A stretch of DNA of 64,000 nt from Entoloma clypeatum. Lineage: Eukaryota; Basidiomycota; Agaricomycetes; Agaricales; Entolomataceae. A program made the translations under genes and the position numbers. Location of the stretch: assembly GCA_963565915.1 (NCBI GenBank), contig OY751486.1:4898001-4962000 (forward strand), written 5' to 3'. The notes below the pieces were generated by a model. It searched no databases. It saw only the letters and a program-made list of their open reading frames with translations, and was not told where the DNA came from. How positions within the stretch are numbered: position 1 is the first letter of the stretch; the number at the start of each line of letters is the position of its first letter. Positions 10,307 to 20,694 of this stretch are shown one piece after another.

Positions 10307-13300
10307 CTACTCAATTATCCGCACATATGACCTTGTAGTACCCGCAAATTCATCTTCAGCGTCTGTCACAAGGATCTGCCACATTGCCGCCTTTCTCGCT
10401 GCATGTGCCATGAGTCCTGGCGAAGCGGCGACTTGTCGCCGGCCGTCCCAAATGTCCCGTTGATGGATAAAATATCGGGTCGTCCAACCCATCTCATATT
10501 GGATGAGGATGACTTCCTCCTCCCAGCGGTGGCTTCGTGCTCGTGCATGTAACCAATGAACATGTTGGACTAAAAGGCGATCAGAAGATCCACAGCGACA
10601 ATACACGGCGACTAACATTCTAGCATGGCCGCCGGCGACGTAGGATTGATACCCAGTTGCATCTGCCATATCCAGGACAGGCATAGAGTTGTTGAACCCT
10701 GGATGTTGGGATCCAGAACAGCCATGCTGCACTTCAGGTCGTCTCGGCTTAAAACCCGAAATCTCGCCATGACGTCCGGCGAAGCTTGCAGCCGGCCGAG
10801 GGCCGCCCTGCATCGTGTATATACTCGAGAATGGAAAGAAATCTGCTGATTGAGCTTGATGATCGCGGCTCGAGCTCGAGTTTTGACACTTTTCCGGGGT
10901 GCTACTCGGATGACATGGGAGTAGTGAAAGGATTTGTCGGCGATGATGGTGCGAAGTGCATTGAGATGTTGTGTGGCCTGCCTCATTCGCTCGGCCACCT
11001 CTACAGCACAGTGAGCTTGATTGCGACCAGACGCAGTGGAAGGCAAGACAAGTGGCCAGTGTTCATGTGGGAGGTTGCCGGTGACAGTATAGCGGCTGGG
11101 GATGTCGCCGTCGTCATCGCTCTCGCCTTCATGCTCATCATCATCAAGATCGTCAAAGGCTGTCGGATCATCTGATGTTGATGTATCTGGTGCCACTGTT
11201 CCCAGCACCCCAACCTGCTGTTGCAATGTATCGAGCACAGTCAGCTGGGATGTGAGATTATCTTGAAGGTGTTCAATCTGTTTTGCATCTTCAGGCCGAG
11301 GGTTCTTTTTCCAATGCCGGAGATGGTCCTCTAACTCAATCCTGCCCAGCAATCAGAAGGATTACGAGTGAGTGACACATAAAACACGCACTGTTTCTCC
11401 TCAATATTGAGGGCCATTCTTATCCATTCTTCCACCGGGGTGTGCACCTCGCTTGGCATTATGTCGACAGGCTCCTCAGGATCGGTTGTACAAGTGCGTA
11501 GAATATCCATTGCCGTGACATCGGCGAGGCGACGTGCTTCAGCAGCTTTAATTTCTGTCTCCCAGTTGTTCACATGATCATGGGTGATTGCCGTCGTCAT
11601 CTTAACAAAGTAGTCCATCGCGGCATGAGACATTGATCTCGCCTGGACATGTCGCCGGCACAAGACATGTACTGAGACCGGCGAAACAGCGAACATGTAC
11701 CGGCAAAAGGACGGTAACCGGCGAAAGGATGGTAACCAGCGAAAGGAAGGACGGCGAAAGGAAGGATTGGCGAAAGGAAGGATCAGCGAAACAATGTCGG
11801 TGAAAAGAAGGACCAGTGAAAAGAAGGACCGGTGAAAGGAAGGATTGGTGAAAGAAAAGATCGGCGAAAGGAAGGATCAGTGAAAGGAAGGACCGGCGAA
11901 AGGGATGATTGGCGAAAGAATGTCGGCGAAAGGATGTCAGCGAAGAAATCATCAGGGAAACAAGAAAGGGATGATTGTGGAATACTTACCCATGTTCAAC
12001 ATCTTATTGTGATTTGAGTCTGTTGCATGGTCATCAATGGTTTTGGCCCTATTTGCCAGTGTAGCCATCCTGTTGTTGTAATGACATTCAAATTTGACCA
12101 CAGAGTCTCAAGTATTTCACTGGCAGTGACGGCGGCGCCAGGAATGAAGGACGTGGCATACCGGAAAAAACATTCTTCCTTGTGGCCATGTACATGAAAG
12201 AGGCCAATAGCCCGGTCAAGCACCAGGCCAGGGGGGAGGAGGTGACCAATGCGGTCATAAAGGTAGACAAAGTATTGACAGACGATGTCGTAGATGATCA
12301 TGACGATCTGTTCCACATCCACATTGCCATACTTGATACCCATAAGAAGAACCCAGTCAGCATTTTTTTGGCCCTCACCCTTGAACAGATTGGCAATCGT
12401 GTTGGGGACAAAACACCCATGCCGTGCACAGGCAACGGCGACGATGCCAGTGATGTCGCATGCCTTGGAGCCAAGCATAGCGAGCTCAATGGCACGAAAC
12501 TGGTTCTCACATGGTGCCTTCTAGAGATCAAATTTTCAGCATCTCTGGGCTGTATAACAATGCAGAAACTTTCATACTGTGAGGCGCTCTATGGCGGTTT
12601 TCAGGAATCCGAGATAGTCTTCACGCTTTGACATCATACCAGCACCCTCATCCAGCCACACCTCGCCGGAGGTTTTTTGCCAAACATGGTCGGCCTTGAA
12701 GTTGCTGTCAGCAACAAAAGACTGATTGTACACCCACCTGTGCATTTGATTCACCAAGGAACATGATATCGGGATGATGCACCTACCGTTGTGGATCCTC
12801 TTTCCAGTGTTCTGGGAGATTGATTCCTGGTTGGGGACATGCTGGACAGAAGTTGCCAAATTCGGCGGGTGCCGTCTGTTCGCTGGTCGCCATTCTGTGG
12901 CTATGACCAGCCCACTTCTTCTTCTTCAACCAGCGCCAGATGCGCGACAGCCGAAGCAGTTCTTGATAGAGGTTGGGTGCCTTCAGAGGTGCCATGGGAA
13001 ATGTGAGTCGACGAAGCTTTTGAAAGTATTGGTATGCCATGGCCTTGCACTCGAGGTTCGAAAGGCGGAAATCATCCAGAACAGCGACAGAGAACAGAGT
13101 TCTGTACCGGATGAAGGTTGTTGGCACCAGGCGACAGTGCATCAGGTCGCCGTGAACACTCTCCTGGCCTTGGCACTGACAGGTAACCAGCACAAGATGA
13201 TGGATCCCATTAGGGTGAACAACACGCACATAGTGGTTGAGCAATGAGTCATGCTGGGGTATGGTGGGGATGGAACTAGTGTGTGCCTCGGCAGCAGCTG

Positions 13301-13896
13301 AATCGCCGGCCGTTGTGTTGTCGGCGAAGGGCGCCGCCTTCAGGGGATTCTCGGCGAGATATCCGTGGCATGGCATCAAGTTGCCATCCTCATTGTCATC
13401 CTCGCCGAGTTTGGTACTTGGGTAGTCAGTATCATCATTGTCCACCCCATCGGCAGTAGGACTGGCGGAGGTAGTGTCACTGGCGAATGTATCGTCATTG
13501 GCAAATGTAGTGTCACCAGCGAATGTAGTGTCACCGGCAAATGCATTCCCACTGGCAAATGCATTCTCACCGGCGAAGGTTGTCGCCATAAGTCGATGCT
13601 GTTTCTTCTCATCTTGCTGGATCTGAAGTTCTTCCAAGAATGTGACTTGCCATTCCAATGATGGGCAGAGGTCTGTGTCCAGATGATGCGGAACAAGAAT
13701 GTATGTACCGACCTCCCACAAGGCGGCACGGCAAAAGAAACTACCAGTCCAACACTTGATGCGGTGCAACGGGTCATGTCAATGAGCATGACACATGCAC
13801 CCACAACTGCCTAAAGGTGTTATGGTACAATCTATGCACCTCCACACAGCTCTTTTCTCACCAGTGCATGTCTGGCAGTATCCACCAGCCGGCAAT
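10307..13896 (-). pseudogene. KDZ transposase, copy 1
   Basis: Exons on the minus strand: about 13896-12787, 12737-12578, 12520-11990, about 11642-11392, 11341-10617 and 10569-10307, joined by GT-AG introns. Exon 1 holds the CxC2 zinc region (GYCQTC, CIDC, CRCQ-type cysteines and NLECKAMAYQYFQKLRRLT), then FCPACPQPGINLPEHW. The catalytic core shows the acidic residues of the RNase H fold: FVADSNFK, IYDIVCQYF and EILETLWSN, with FHVHGHKEECF between. The C-terminal domain has LDPNIQGSTTLCLSWIW and VHWLHARARSHRW. Lesions are 5' truncation, an in-frame TGA just before HDPLHRIKCW, and a one-base frameshift near 12070. The intron at 11643-11989 is built from TTTCGCCGG repeats. Confidence 0.85.
11643..11989 (-). 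repeat. Intron made of CCGGCGAAAGGAAGG-type repeats
   Basis: The intron begins GTAAGTATTCC at 11989 and ends at a TGTCCAG acceptor. Nearly all of it consists of short units such as CCTTTCGCCGGTCCTTC. The corresponding intron in copy 2 (about 33920-34192) and a piece near 19440-19625 are made of the same units. So the CG-rich element motif has also filled an intron. Confidence 0.75.
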
Positions 13897-14859
13897 TTAG
13901 TAATCAATATTATTTAGTAATCGATTACTTAAGTTAATAGCCGGCGACAACGATCACTTGTGTATGTCAGCCAACTCAGCAGCACTTTCACACGCCTTCC
14001 CTCTTGCTTCCGTACCCCCACCATCTCCCCATCCACCCGTAAGTCCCTTCTTTGCTTTAGTAGTTATGAAGTAGTGTAGTACATTATCTAAATAATAAGT
14101 CAATAAGCCCTTGTATGGGTGTCTATAATACGAAAGAAAGCGCAAGGCAACCAAGAGGCAACACTCTGCCGCCGAAGTCGTGCGCCTTTAGGACACGTCT
14201 TCACATGTCGGCGTCCATCCACATATTCCCTTTAACCTCTCTAATTCTTTGGCCAATCTGTAGACTTTATTGACGACCACATTCAACCCAATCGCCTATG
14301 ATGGCATACATTGCTAGTACTGATAACTGACTACTAGGCAGTCATTCCCTGCCTTGTCGCAATCTCGCTTCGGCCGTACACAGCTCCTGCAGGGATATTC
14401 TGAGGTAATATATTAGCATGTGTTCCTTTTCCGAACATTTGACTGATAGATTACATGGCTAGCCACCTCATGGTGGTGGTCCAGTAAGTCGCCTGCTCTT
14501 TCAACCGCTGATGACACCAAGTAATCCGCAATTGCTCAGGCTTCGTTGTACTCCGCCCTCCATTGCCTTCGTCTTGGCGTTCCCGTCCCCACCTCATGTT
14601 CTTTTATGTAGGTCCACCCTTTTCTGCCTCAAACTTAATTAAATTTGAAATCTTCAGAACTGGCGAGTTGTGGTGCCTTCATGCTAAGGAATCCCTCATA
14701 CATCCACGGTACATGTACCATCACCTCATTTCGTGCCATGCAACCAATCAATCATTGTTTAGGAGCTCCGCTTTGGACTTCATTCTCGGAATAAATATTC
14801 TTGCGACCCGCTGGTGGAATGCACCATTGCCTCCCCACTCGTCCTGCACTCTCCTCATC
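13897..14859. other. Upstream region of the plus-strand hAT, no gene
   Basis: No coding sequence was recognised. It begins with AT-rich repeated TTAGTAATC words, then a GCCGGCGACAACG word like that of the KDZ elements, and continues as mixed sequence to the hAT start codon at 14860. It is probably the 5' flank of the hAT gene. Confidence 0.4.
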
Positions 14860-16855
14860 ATGCCTGCTCCTGCTCCTGCTCCTGCTCCAACCCAAACTCG
14901 TAGTCGATCCCAGCGTAGGGCTGGTCATCAGCCTACGCATGATTGTCTCCCGAGGGCAAAGACTTCGATTGGTCCTCAGTTTGTGCCGCCACATGAGCAG
15001 AAGCTGCCGACGCTTCCATCGAGCCTGGTCCTCTTGGAGGAGCTACAGGTCGGCGGCAAGACAGTCAAGAGGAAGGTGTGCCAGCTCTGCAGGTACGCTT
15101 TCGCCCCATCTATGTTCCTTGTTATCCTCATTCAATTAATCCCATATCTAGCCCGCCCGACGCTATACTGTGAAAGACACCGGAGGATGGCATCACCTTC
15201 CGGTACAGCGTCTCGACTGCGACCGGTCCTCTGTGCCTCCATCTGCATCGTGAACACAAGGGCCAGTACGTCCACACCTGCAAAGAGGAGGGATGGCTTG
15301 ATTATCTGGAGGATAACAAGAAGCCTGGGTATGTCGCTCCCGATGCTGCTGCATCCCCCGACCTTTCGCACCCCTTCTTTCTGTTCACTCAAGATGGTCT
15401 TGCCGACGTTCTCACTAAATTCATCGTCGCAGACGATCAGGTGCTATCTATAATCATATATTCTCTTCTCCATTCTTATGGTATTTGTCTAGTCTCTCTA
15501 TGTCGTCGAATGCCATGAGTTCAGCAACCTCCTGCTTTACATGCGGGATGGGCTCAAGGATGACTTCATTCCACATTGGACAAAGATGGCAAAGGTCATA
15601 ATGAAAGGGTTCAGAAAATATTTTCAAGATCTCATCGAAGAACGCCCATCGATTAGTTTGTTTCAGTAACAAATGAGTTAATGCACCTGAAAATGACGCG
15701 TGCAGAGTGGAGCCTACTTGAGGACATTAATGCCGTGTTGGCGGTACGTCCCACTTTTCTCTCTTACTTTCTCTCTAATTTATCAATCCAGTTGCCTCAT
15801 GTAGTCCAAGAAAGGCTATGTGCAGAGAAAACTCCCACTCTTGGAAATGTCGTCCCAGAATTTGAGCTATTCATGACTTTGCTAGATGACCTCAGAGACC
15901 AGAATGCACAACTCAAGCCGATTACTGATGTGGGGCTTGAATGGGCGAAGAAATATTATTCACATATGGATAATTTGTGGGCCTATGCAGTAGGGATGTG
16001 TGAGTTATTTCATTTTTACCTTAGTGTAATACTAAAATTACTCAGTCATTAACCCTGCATTACGCTTCTCCTGGATCAAAAAGCATTGGGAAGATTCTTA
16101 TGTCATTAAAACAGTGGTGTTGCTCAAAAAAATCGTATATGCGATCAATTAGACTATTCTAAGTTCTAATTGAATTTAACAGATGACCAATTATTGTGCC
16201 CACTACCCTGGTATCACCACCCCACCGTCAACGGTTGCGCCGCGGCCTTCAACCAACGAAGACCAGATTTACCAGGTGGCAGCGAAGTACAAGCTCATCG
16301 ACATGATGGACCTGGATACCCCCTTGCGAGAGATCCAGGGTTCGAAGACGGTTGACAAAGAGTTTGCAGCATATACAAGAGTATTATCACCTTATGGCAC
16401 GAACATGATCGGATTTTGGAATGTAAGTAGTCATTTCGTGACTCAAGTGCTGATGCCACGATGCTAACAAGAATTCTTTGCAGGTGTCAGGCAATCAAGA
16501 AGAGTTCTCTATGATTTATCGAATTGCCCTGGACTATTTGCCCATTCAGGCATCTGCTGTTCCTTGCGAACATGTTTTTTCTTCAGCCAGTGAGACCGAC
16601 ACCAAGCGCCGAAATAGGATTAATCCGAACTTGTTCGAGGCCCTTCAAATCATGAAGTTCGCTATTCGGCGTGAACGGTTGGACTTCATGGAGGGTATTC
16701 TAACACCTATGCAAGATATGATTGATCCTGCAGATGATGCCAATGACGATGTTGATCTCTTGAATACTTTATTGTCTGCAGATGCCAATTTGGGTGAAGA
16801 CACATTTAAACGAGTACTAGGTGCTATTTGCCCTGATTTGGGTGACAAGGAGTAG
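14860..16855 (+). pseudogene. hAT transposase lacking its catalytic core
   Basis: Start ATG 14860 (MPAPAPAPAPTQTRS). Exon 1 (14860-15092) ends in KVCQLC, the first half of a BED finger. Exon 2 (15152-15440) gives LHREHKGQYVHTCKEEGW and FTQDGLADVLTKFIVADDQ. Exon 3 (15493-15669) encodes MRDGLKDDFIPHWTKM. The gene then jumps at about 15670-15690 directly to the C-terminal half (QLPHVVQERLCAEKTPTLG, then LDYLPIQASAVPCEHVFSS, the hAT dimerisation domain at about 16520-16680). The segment that should hold the target-cutting residues is absent. An in-frame TGA at 15171-15173 is another lesion. It cannot encode an active enzyme. Confidence 0.75.
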
Positions 16856-17003
16856 ACGGGCAGTAGACAACATGCTGTATATATTTGCATAATCCCATAT
16901 ATATATGTTTATTTTTTTATTATCTATTCTTTTGATGTCTCATCACGAAGCCGGCTTGAGCCGGCTAGCCAAATACCCGGCTAGCCGAGTCACGGCAACA
17001 CTA

Positions 17004-18888
17004 AGTCAACTTGAGGTGAGCAATATCTCTATTGAGAGGATTGGTTAGAAAGGTTTCGACGGGCTGTAGGTCAAGATGAGAAGTGCAAAAGATGCAAGAC
17101 GAAGAAAAGCTTTCCTGTCGCAAATAGAGACATCTAACGACCATGGAATGTATCAAGTCCCAATGAGAACAGACATCGAGGAGTTGGAGAATCTTGATAT
17201 TCTTGCTTTTTCCTTCAGTGTCGAGGCCCCACCAGTGCTCCTGATTGCCAAGTGTGATCGTGTTTTCAAAGCGCTCAATTCTCTGTCCTGAAGCCTGGAC
17301 CGCGCATACAGTGTTGCGGCAGGCAGCAACGACATTGCGACTTCCGTCTGGCAAGTCAGGAGTATGATCGAAATTATCTGGGTCATCTGAATAAGCCATG
17401 TTTGTTGAGTCATTGACAACATGTCCAGTTGTGATGTTGATAATATGGCGGAAACACATGATGTGTCGGTCCTGGGCATCAAACTCAATATCATGGTCAT
17501 AATGCAAGTCCTTGAGGGCTCTCATGAAAGTGTCATTCACTGATGCATTATAGACAGTCCAGTGGCCGCCCTGTGGAAGGCAGTATTAGATTGTGTATTG
17601 TTTTAATAGAGAATACATACTTTCGATGTGATTCCAGCCCATTAGCCCATTCTAGGATATTCATCGCAATTCTAGCCAGGTGCTGACCATCGTGGCATCC
17701 CCACACGAGATGAAAAGCAATCAAGCCACTGTTGAGGCACATTTGAGTCGTTTCTCAGTTGCATCCGAGCCAATGGGCGGTGATGGCAAGATAAGGGTAC
17801 CATGTTCTGCTTAGTGTTTTAAAGTCCAGTCTCAAAGACCTAGAACTGGACCAGAACCAGACTGGTAAAGACTGGTGAAAGACTGGACTGCAGTCTCAAG
17901 TTTCAGATTTTTAAGAATTCTTCAAATTTTGGAAAAAAAGAAGACTGGCCCAACACCAGTCTTGATTTGAGACTCAAAAAATGTAAACTGGTCATAGGGT
18001 CACACAGGTTCATATAGGTTCACATAGATTTTGTTCATCAAAGCTTCTATAAAATGTTTTGAAATGTGTCATAAATGATATTCTGAAACAGTTTTAGTTC
18101 CGTATGCCAGGAACACCAGCGGCAGGAAGTCTTTTCTGAGGAAAGTGTCCAATTCTGGACATAATTTTTGGTATGATCTGCCATGCAATAACCAGTTTAA
18201 ACCAGTTTGAACCAGTTCTGGTTTACATTTTTCAGAAAGGAAAGACTGGTTTACCAGTCTTTGACCAGTCCAGTCCTGGTTTCAGTTTTTTGGAGAAACC
18301 ACTCAACCAGTCTTGGTTCTAGGTTCTTAATTTTTTGGGCAAAAAACCGGACTGGACTGGACTTTCAAACACTAGTTTTGCTGGACCATAGATCGGCCAT
18401 GAAGCTGATTCGCCCCAATGCACTCTACAACGAACTCAGCGAATGGCAGTGAAGAAGACAGATGGTATTACCTGAAGTTCTTCCTTGAGGTCCCGGAAAG
18501 ATGCCGCCCAGGCTTCCAGAATCGCCTGCCAAATCTTTGTACGATGTGGAATGTCCTTATCCTCCAGCATCTCGCATAAAAGTAGTAAAAGTTTGCGGAA
18601 TTCAGGGCATTCAACAATGTAGATTGACTGAGTGAAAGTATGTCAGATATGAAAAACAGAGAGGAGTTTGCCGCACTTGATCATCTGCGACAATTAACTT
18701 GACAAGGTGCTCAACAAACACTGTCTGGCTGAAGGGAGCATGCGGCCCCGTAGAACAAGAACCCAAACTATCCACCAAGCCACCGTCCAATTTCATGAGG
18801 TACTCCATCCAACCTTTTTCCTGACATTTAGTGATATATGTTTGACGGTGGTTAGCGGTTAGATGGTTCCGAAGGGTTGTTGTTGCTG
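17004..18888 (-). pseudogene. 3' part of a minus-strand hAT transposase gene
   Basis: Read on the minus strand from 18888: the second half of a BED finger (TLRNHLTANHRQTYI, CQEKGWMEYL), FVEHLVKLIVADDQ, an exon near 18600-18440, then LNSGLIAFHLVWGCHDG (17742-17548), VNDTFMRALKDLHYDHD and FRHIINITTGHVV (17540-17001), typical of the hAT RNase H region. It stops at 17003 at the plus hAT end. A MITE interrupts it at 17812-18374, and its 5' part continues beyond the large KDZ insertion at 38342-38837. The C-terminal dimerisation domain is missing. Confidence 0.8.
17812..18374. mobile_element. hAT-type MITE, copy 2
   Basis: Ends TAGTGTTTTAAAGTCC and ...GGACTTTCAAACACTA. It is the inverted counterpart of the element at 648-1136 and carries an extra block of roughly 80 to 90 bp near 18100-18185. 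The flanks GTTCTGCT (17804-17811) and GTTTTGCT (18375-18382) match at seven of eight positions, a slightly decayed 8-bp target duplication. It is inserted in the minus-strand hAT transposase gene. It is a passenger mobilised by some hAT enzyme; which one is not shown. Confidence 0.8.
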
Positions 18889-18965
18889 CAGGTAGTCAAC
18901 CTACACTGTATTGTAATATACGGTCTAGCGAACGCATACACTGTATGGTAAATTACGGAAGCAGC
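18889..18965 (+). repeat. Left TIR of the large KDZ element
   Basis: Begins CAGGTAGTCAACCTACACTG. The first seven bases (CAGGTAG) differ from the other two copies (CACATAC) at three positions, and the next 70 or so are nearly identical. It contains the doubled TACACTGTAT motif. It is directly preceded by GTTGCTG. Confidence 0.85.
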
Positions 18966-18989
18966 AAATTTGCTAGAGCACCAGCAAAT

Positions 18990-19320
18990 TCGCCATGGCG
19001 GGCGGCGACAGAATGAAATGTGGCTGGCGACAAGTCAATGCGGCCAGCAACAAACTTTATGCCCCCGGCGACAAACTAAATGCAGCCGGCGACAGTCAAT
19101 GCAGCCGGCGACAACGATCGGCCGACGACAGTCAAATGAAATGTGGCCGGCGACAACACATCAATCGACAGTCAAATGTTGGCCGGTGACGATGTCAATC
19201 CAGCCGGCGACAACAGGTCAATCCAGCCGGCGACCCTCAAATGAAACGTGGCCGGCGAAAAAACTCAATGGTCACCGGCGAAAAGGTTGAAAAGGACCAG
19301 CGAAAGGTGGCTGGCGACAA
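18990..19320 (+). repeat. Left subterminal array
   Basis: Degenerate units of GCCGGCGACAA with spacers such as CTCAATGCA, AGTCAAATGAAATGTG and GTCAATCCA. They read inward from the left terminus, mirroring the array at 38034-38262. Confidence 0.8.
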
Positions 19321-19329
19321 CACTCAATG

Positions 19330-19625
19330 CGGCCCTCAATGCGGCCGACACCAGGATTGCCGTTGTCATCTTGACGGAGTAGTCCGTCGCGGCATGAGAC
19401 ATTGATCTCGCCTGGACATGTCGCCGGCACAAGACATGTCCTGAGACCGGCGACACGGCGAACACGTACCGGCGAAACGATGGTTGGCGAAACGATGGTC
19501 ACCGGCGAAAGGAAGGACCGGCAAAAAGATTTACCGGCAAAAGGAAGGGCGGCGAAAGGAAGGATCGGCAAAAGAATGTCGGTGAAAGGATGTCGAAAGG
19601 ATGTCGGCGAGGAATCAAGCCGGCG
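19330..19625 (-). repeat. Duplicated fragment of KDZ transposase exon and repeat intron
   Basis: On the minus strand, 19410-19360 encodes the same start of exon as the transposase copies (SHAATDYSVKMTTAI versus SHAAMDYFVKMTTAI), preceded by the CCGGCGAAAGG intron repeats. The same piece lies at about 11590-11960 in copy 1 and 33950-34250 in copy 2. Here it is cut off after the first codons and has no transposase context, so it is a partial duplication near the left end. Confidence 0.7.
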
Positions 19626-19696
19626 ACAACAGTCATCTGTTACAAACCAGGAGGTGTTTCACATTATCCTATTTTACATTGCAACCCCTAATGTAC

Positions 19697-20505
19697 CTAT
19701 TCCCCATCGCCCAACCGCCCACCCGCACCCTCCCCATCTTGTTCCTGCATTGCCCCACGATCTATATTGATGATCCTGTCGGCGATATTGTCGCTGACCA
19801 TCTCATCAACCATTCGCCGGGTGTCAGCCGCCTGGCGCCGGGAAGTGTCAAGGGTGTGGATTCTGTGTACCTCTGCATGGTACAGACGGTGTGCAGCATC
19901 CTTGTAGCTGATGCCCAGCTGTGCCTGGAGGGCTTTGACCTCCGCATGAAGCGCGAGAAGTTCTCTATGGCTCAAACCCTATAGAAAGCGGTGAGAGCGA
20001 AACACACAGGGGAGGGAAATGACATACTGGTACAGCGGGTGCTGGGACAGTACCCCGGTTGATGAGGCCTGAAGACAGGGCTTCCATAGAAAGGGGCTGA
20101 GGAGCAAGGAGGTCAGCCGGATGAATAAGACCGCTGATCGGCGAAACATAGCAAAAGGCTGCTCGGCGAAAAGACCGGCGAACACTGCACGGCGAATAAC
20201 CGGCGAAGAGCATCGGTGAATGACCGGCGACAACTTGTCGGCCAACAAATATCGGCGACGATGCTCATCCGCACACATGAGGTGGATGGAGTCAAGGAAT
20301 GTGGTGGTGGGTGGTATGGGGAACAGCTCACCCCTCCTGCAGCGTGCTCAACATCAAGAGAGCGCCGCATCTCTGCCATGTTCAGGGCCAGATCCGTGGC
20401 AGGGACAAGGAAATTTGGCACCAGATACTCGTGCCCATCCAGGGTGGTACCTATCGTATAGCCCGGCGGCACATCGCGATGGGGTTGGTTGGATGGGGCA
20501 GACAT
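19697..20505 (-). CDS. KDZ-linked gene A: small helical protein
   Basis: Two exons: 20505-20332 (58 codons, phase 0, donor GGTGAGC) and 19978-19697, with an intron of 353 nt (20331-19979) rich in TTCGCCGG repeats. The product is about 150 residues. Exon 1 contains PGYTIGTTLDGHEYLVPNFL and ATDLALNMAEMRRSLDV. Exon 2 contains ELLALHAEVKALQAQLG and ISYKDAAHRLYHAEV, strongly helical and probably coiled coil. I recognise this as a recurrent hypothetical family near KDZ transposases in mushroom genomes, without known activity. It is divergent from gene B with 189 bp between the start codons. Both exons are open and spliced in frame. Confidence 0.7.
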
Positions 20506-20694
20506 GAGGAGTAGCAGAAAAGAAGGCGACGGGTGGGAATTAGGTTGCCGATCATCACAATGATCAGGGCGGAAGTAGTCATGTGTTATAAAAGTTTGTT
20601 TTTTTTTGTTTATTCAATGGCGAGCGGCGATTACATGCATTCCAACTCATCTACCTACCTACTACCAACACATTTCCACAACACCGCCCTCAAG
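20506..20694. promoter_or_regulatory. Shared 189-bp divergent promoter region of genes A and B
   Basis: Gene A starts at 20505 on the minus strand and gene B at 20695 on the plus strand, so both must be driven from this interval. It holds a T-rich run (near 20600) on the gene B side. No clear TATA box was identified. The role is inferred from geometry only. Confidence 0.5.

Larger units (their letters stand above)
7433..13896 (-). mobile_element. KDZ transposon copy 1, 5'-truncated
   Basis: The left end carries the same terminal inverted repeat as the large element at 18889-38341. It is followed by CCGGCGACAA-type subterminal repeats, an accessory gene (gene D copy 1) and a KDZ transposase gene, all read on the minus strand. 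Nucleotide similarity to the right half of the large element (about 33770-38341) is very high and collinear, apart from a segment of about 1.75 kb that copy 1 keeps and copy 2 has lost. Similarity stops near 13896 inside the CxC2 finger exon, so the 5' portion, including genes A, B and C and the second TIR, is missing. Confidence 0.85.
13897..17003 (+). mobile_element. hAT transposon (plus), internally deleted
   Basis: The 3' end is ...CACGGCAACACTA at 17003, whose complement TAGTGTTGCCGTG is a hAT-like terminus preceded by CCGGCTAGCC repeats. The 5' terminus was not found. The left boundary coincides with the break of KDZ copy 1, where TTAGTAATC is repeated and GTAATCGATTAC is a perfect palindrome. 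The right end lies inside the minus-strand hAT gene continuing from 17004. A deletion on the left seems to have removed both the 5' TIR and the left half of the target gene. Confidence 0.65.

Noticed and set aside
12182..12631. 149-codon plus-strand open frame
   Set aside because: It is the antisense of the KDZ catalytic exons and shows no domain.
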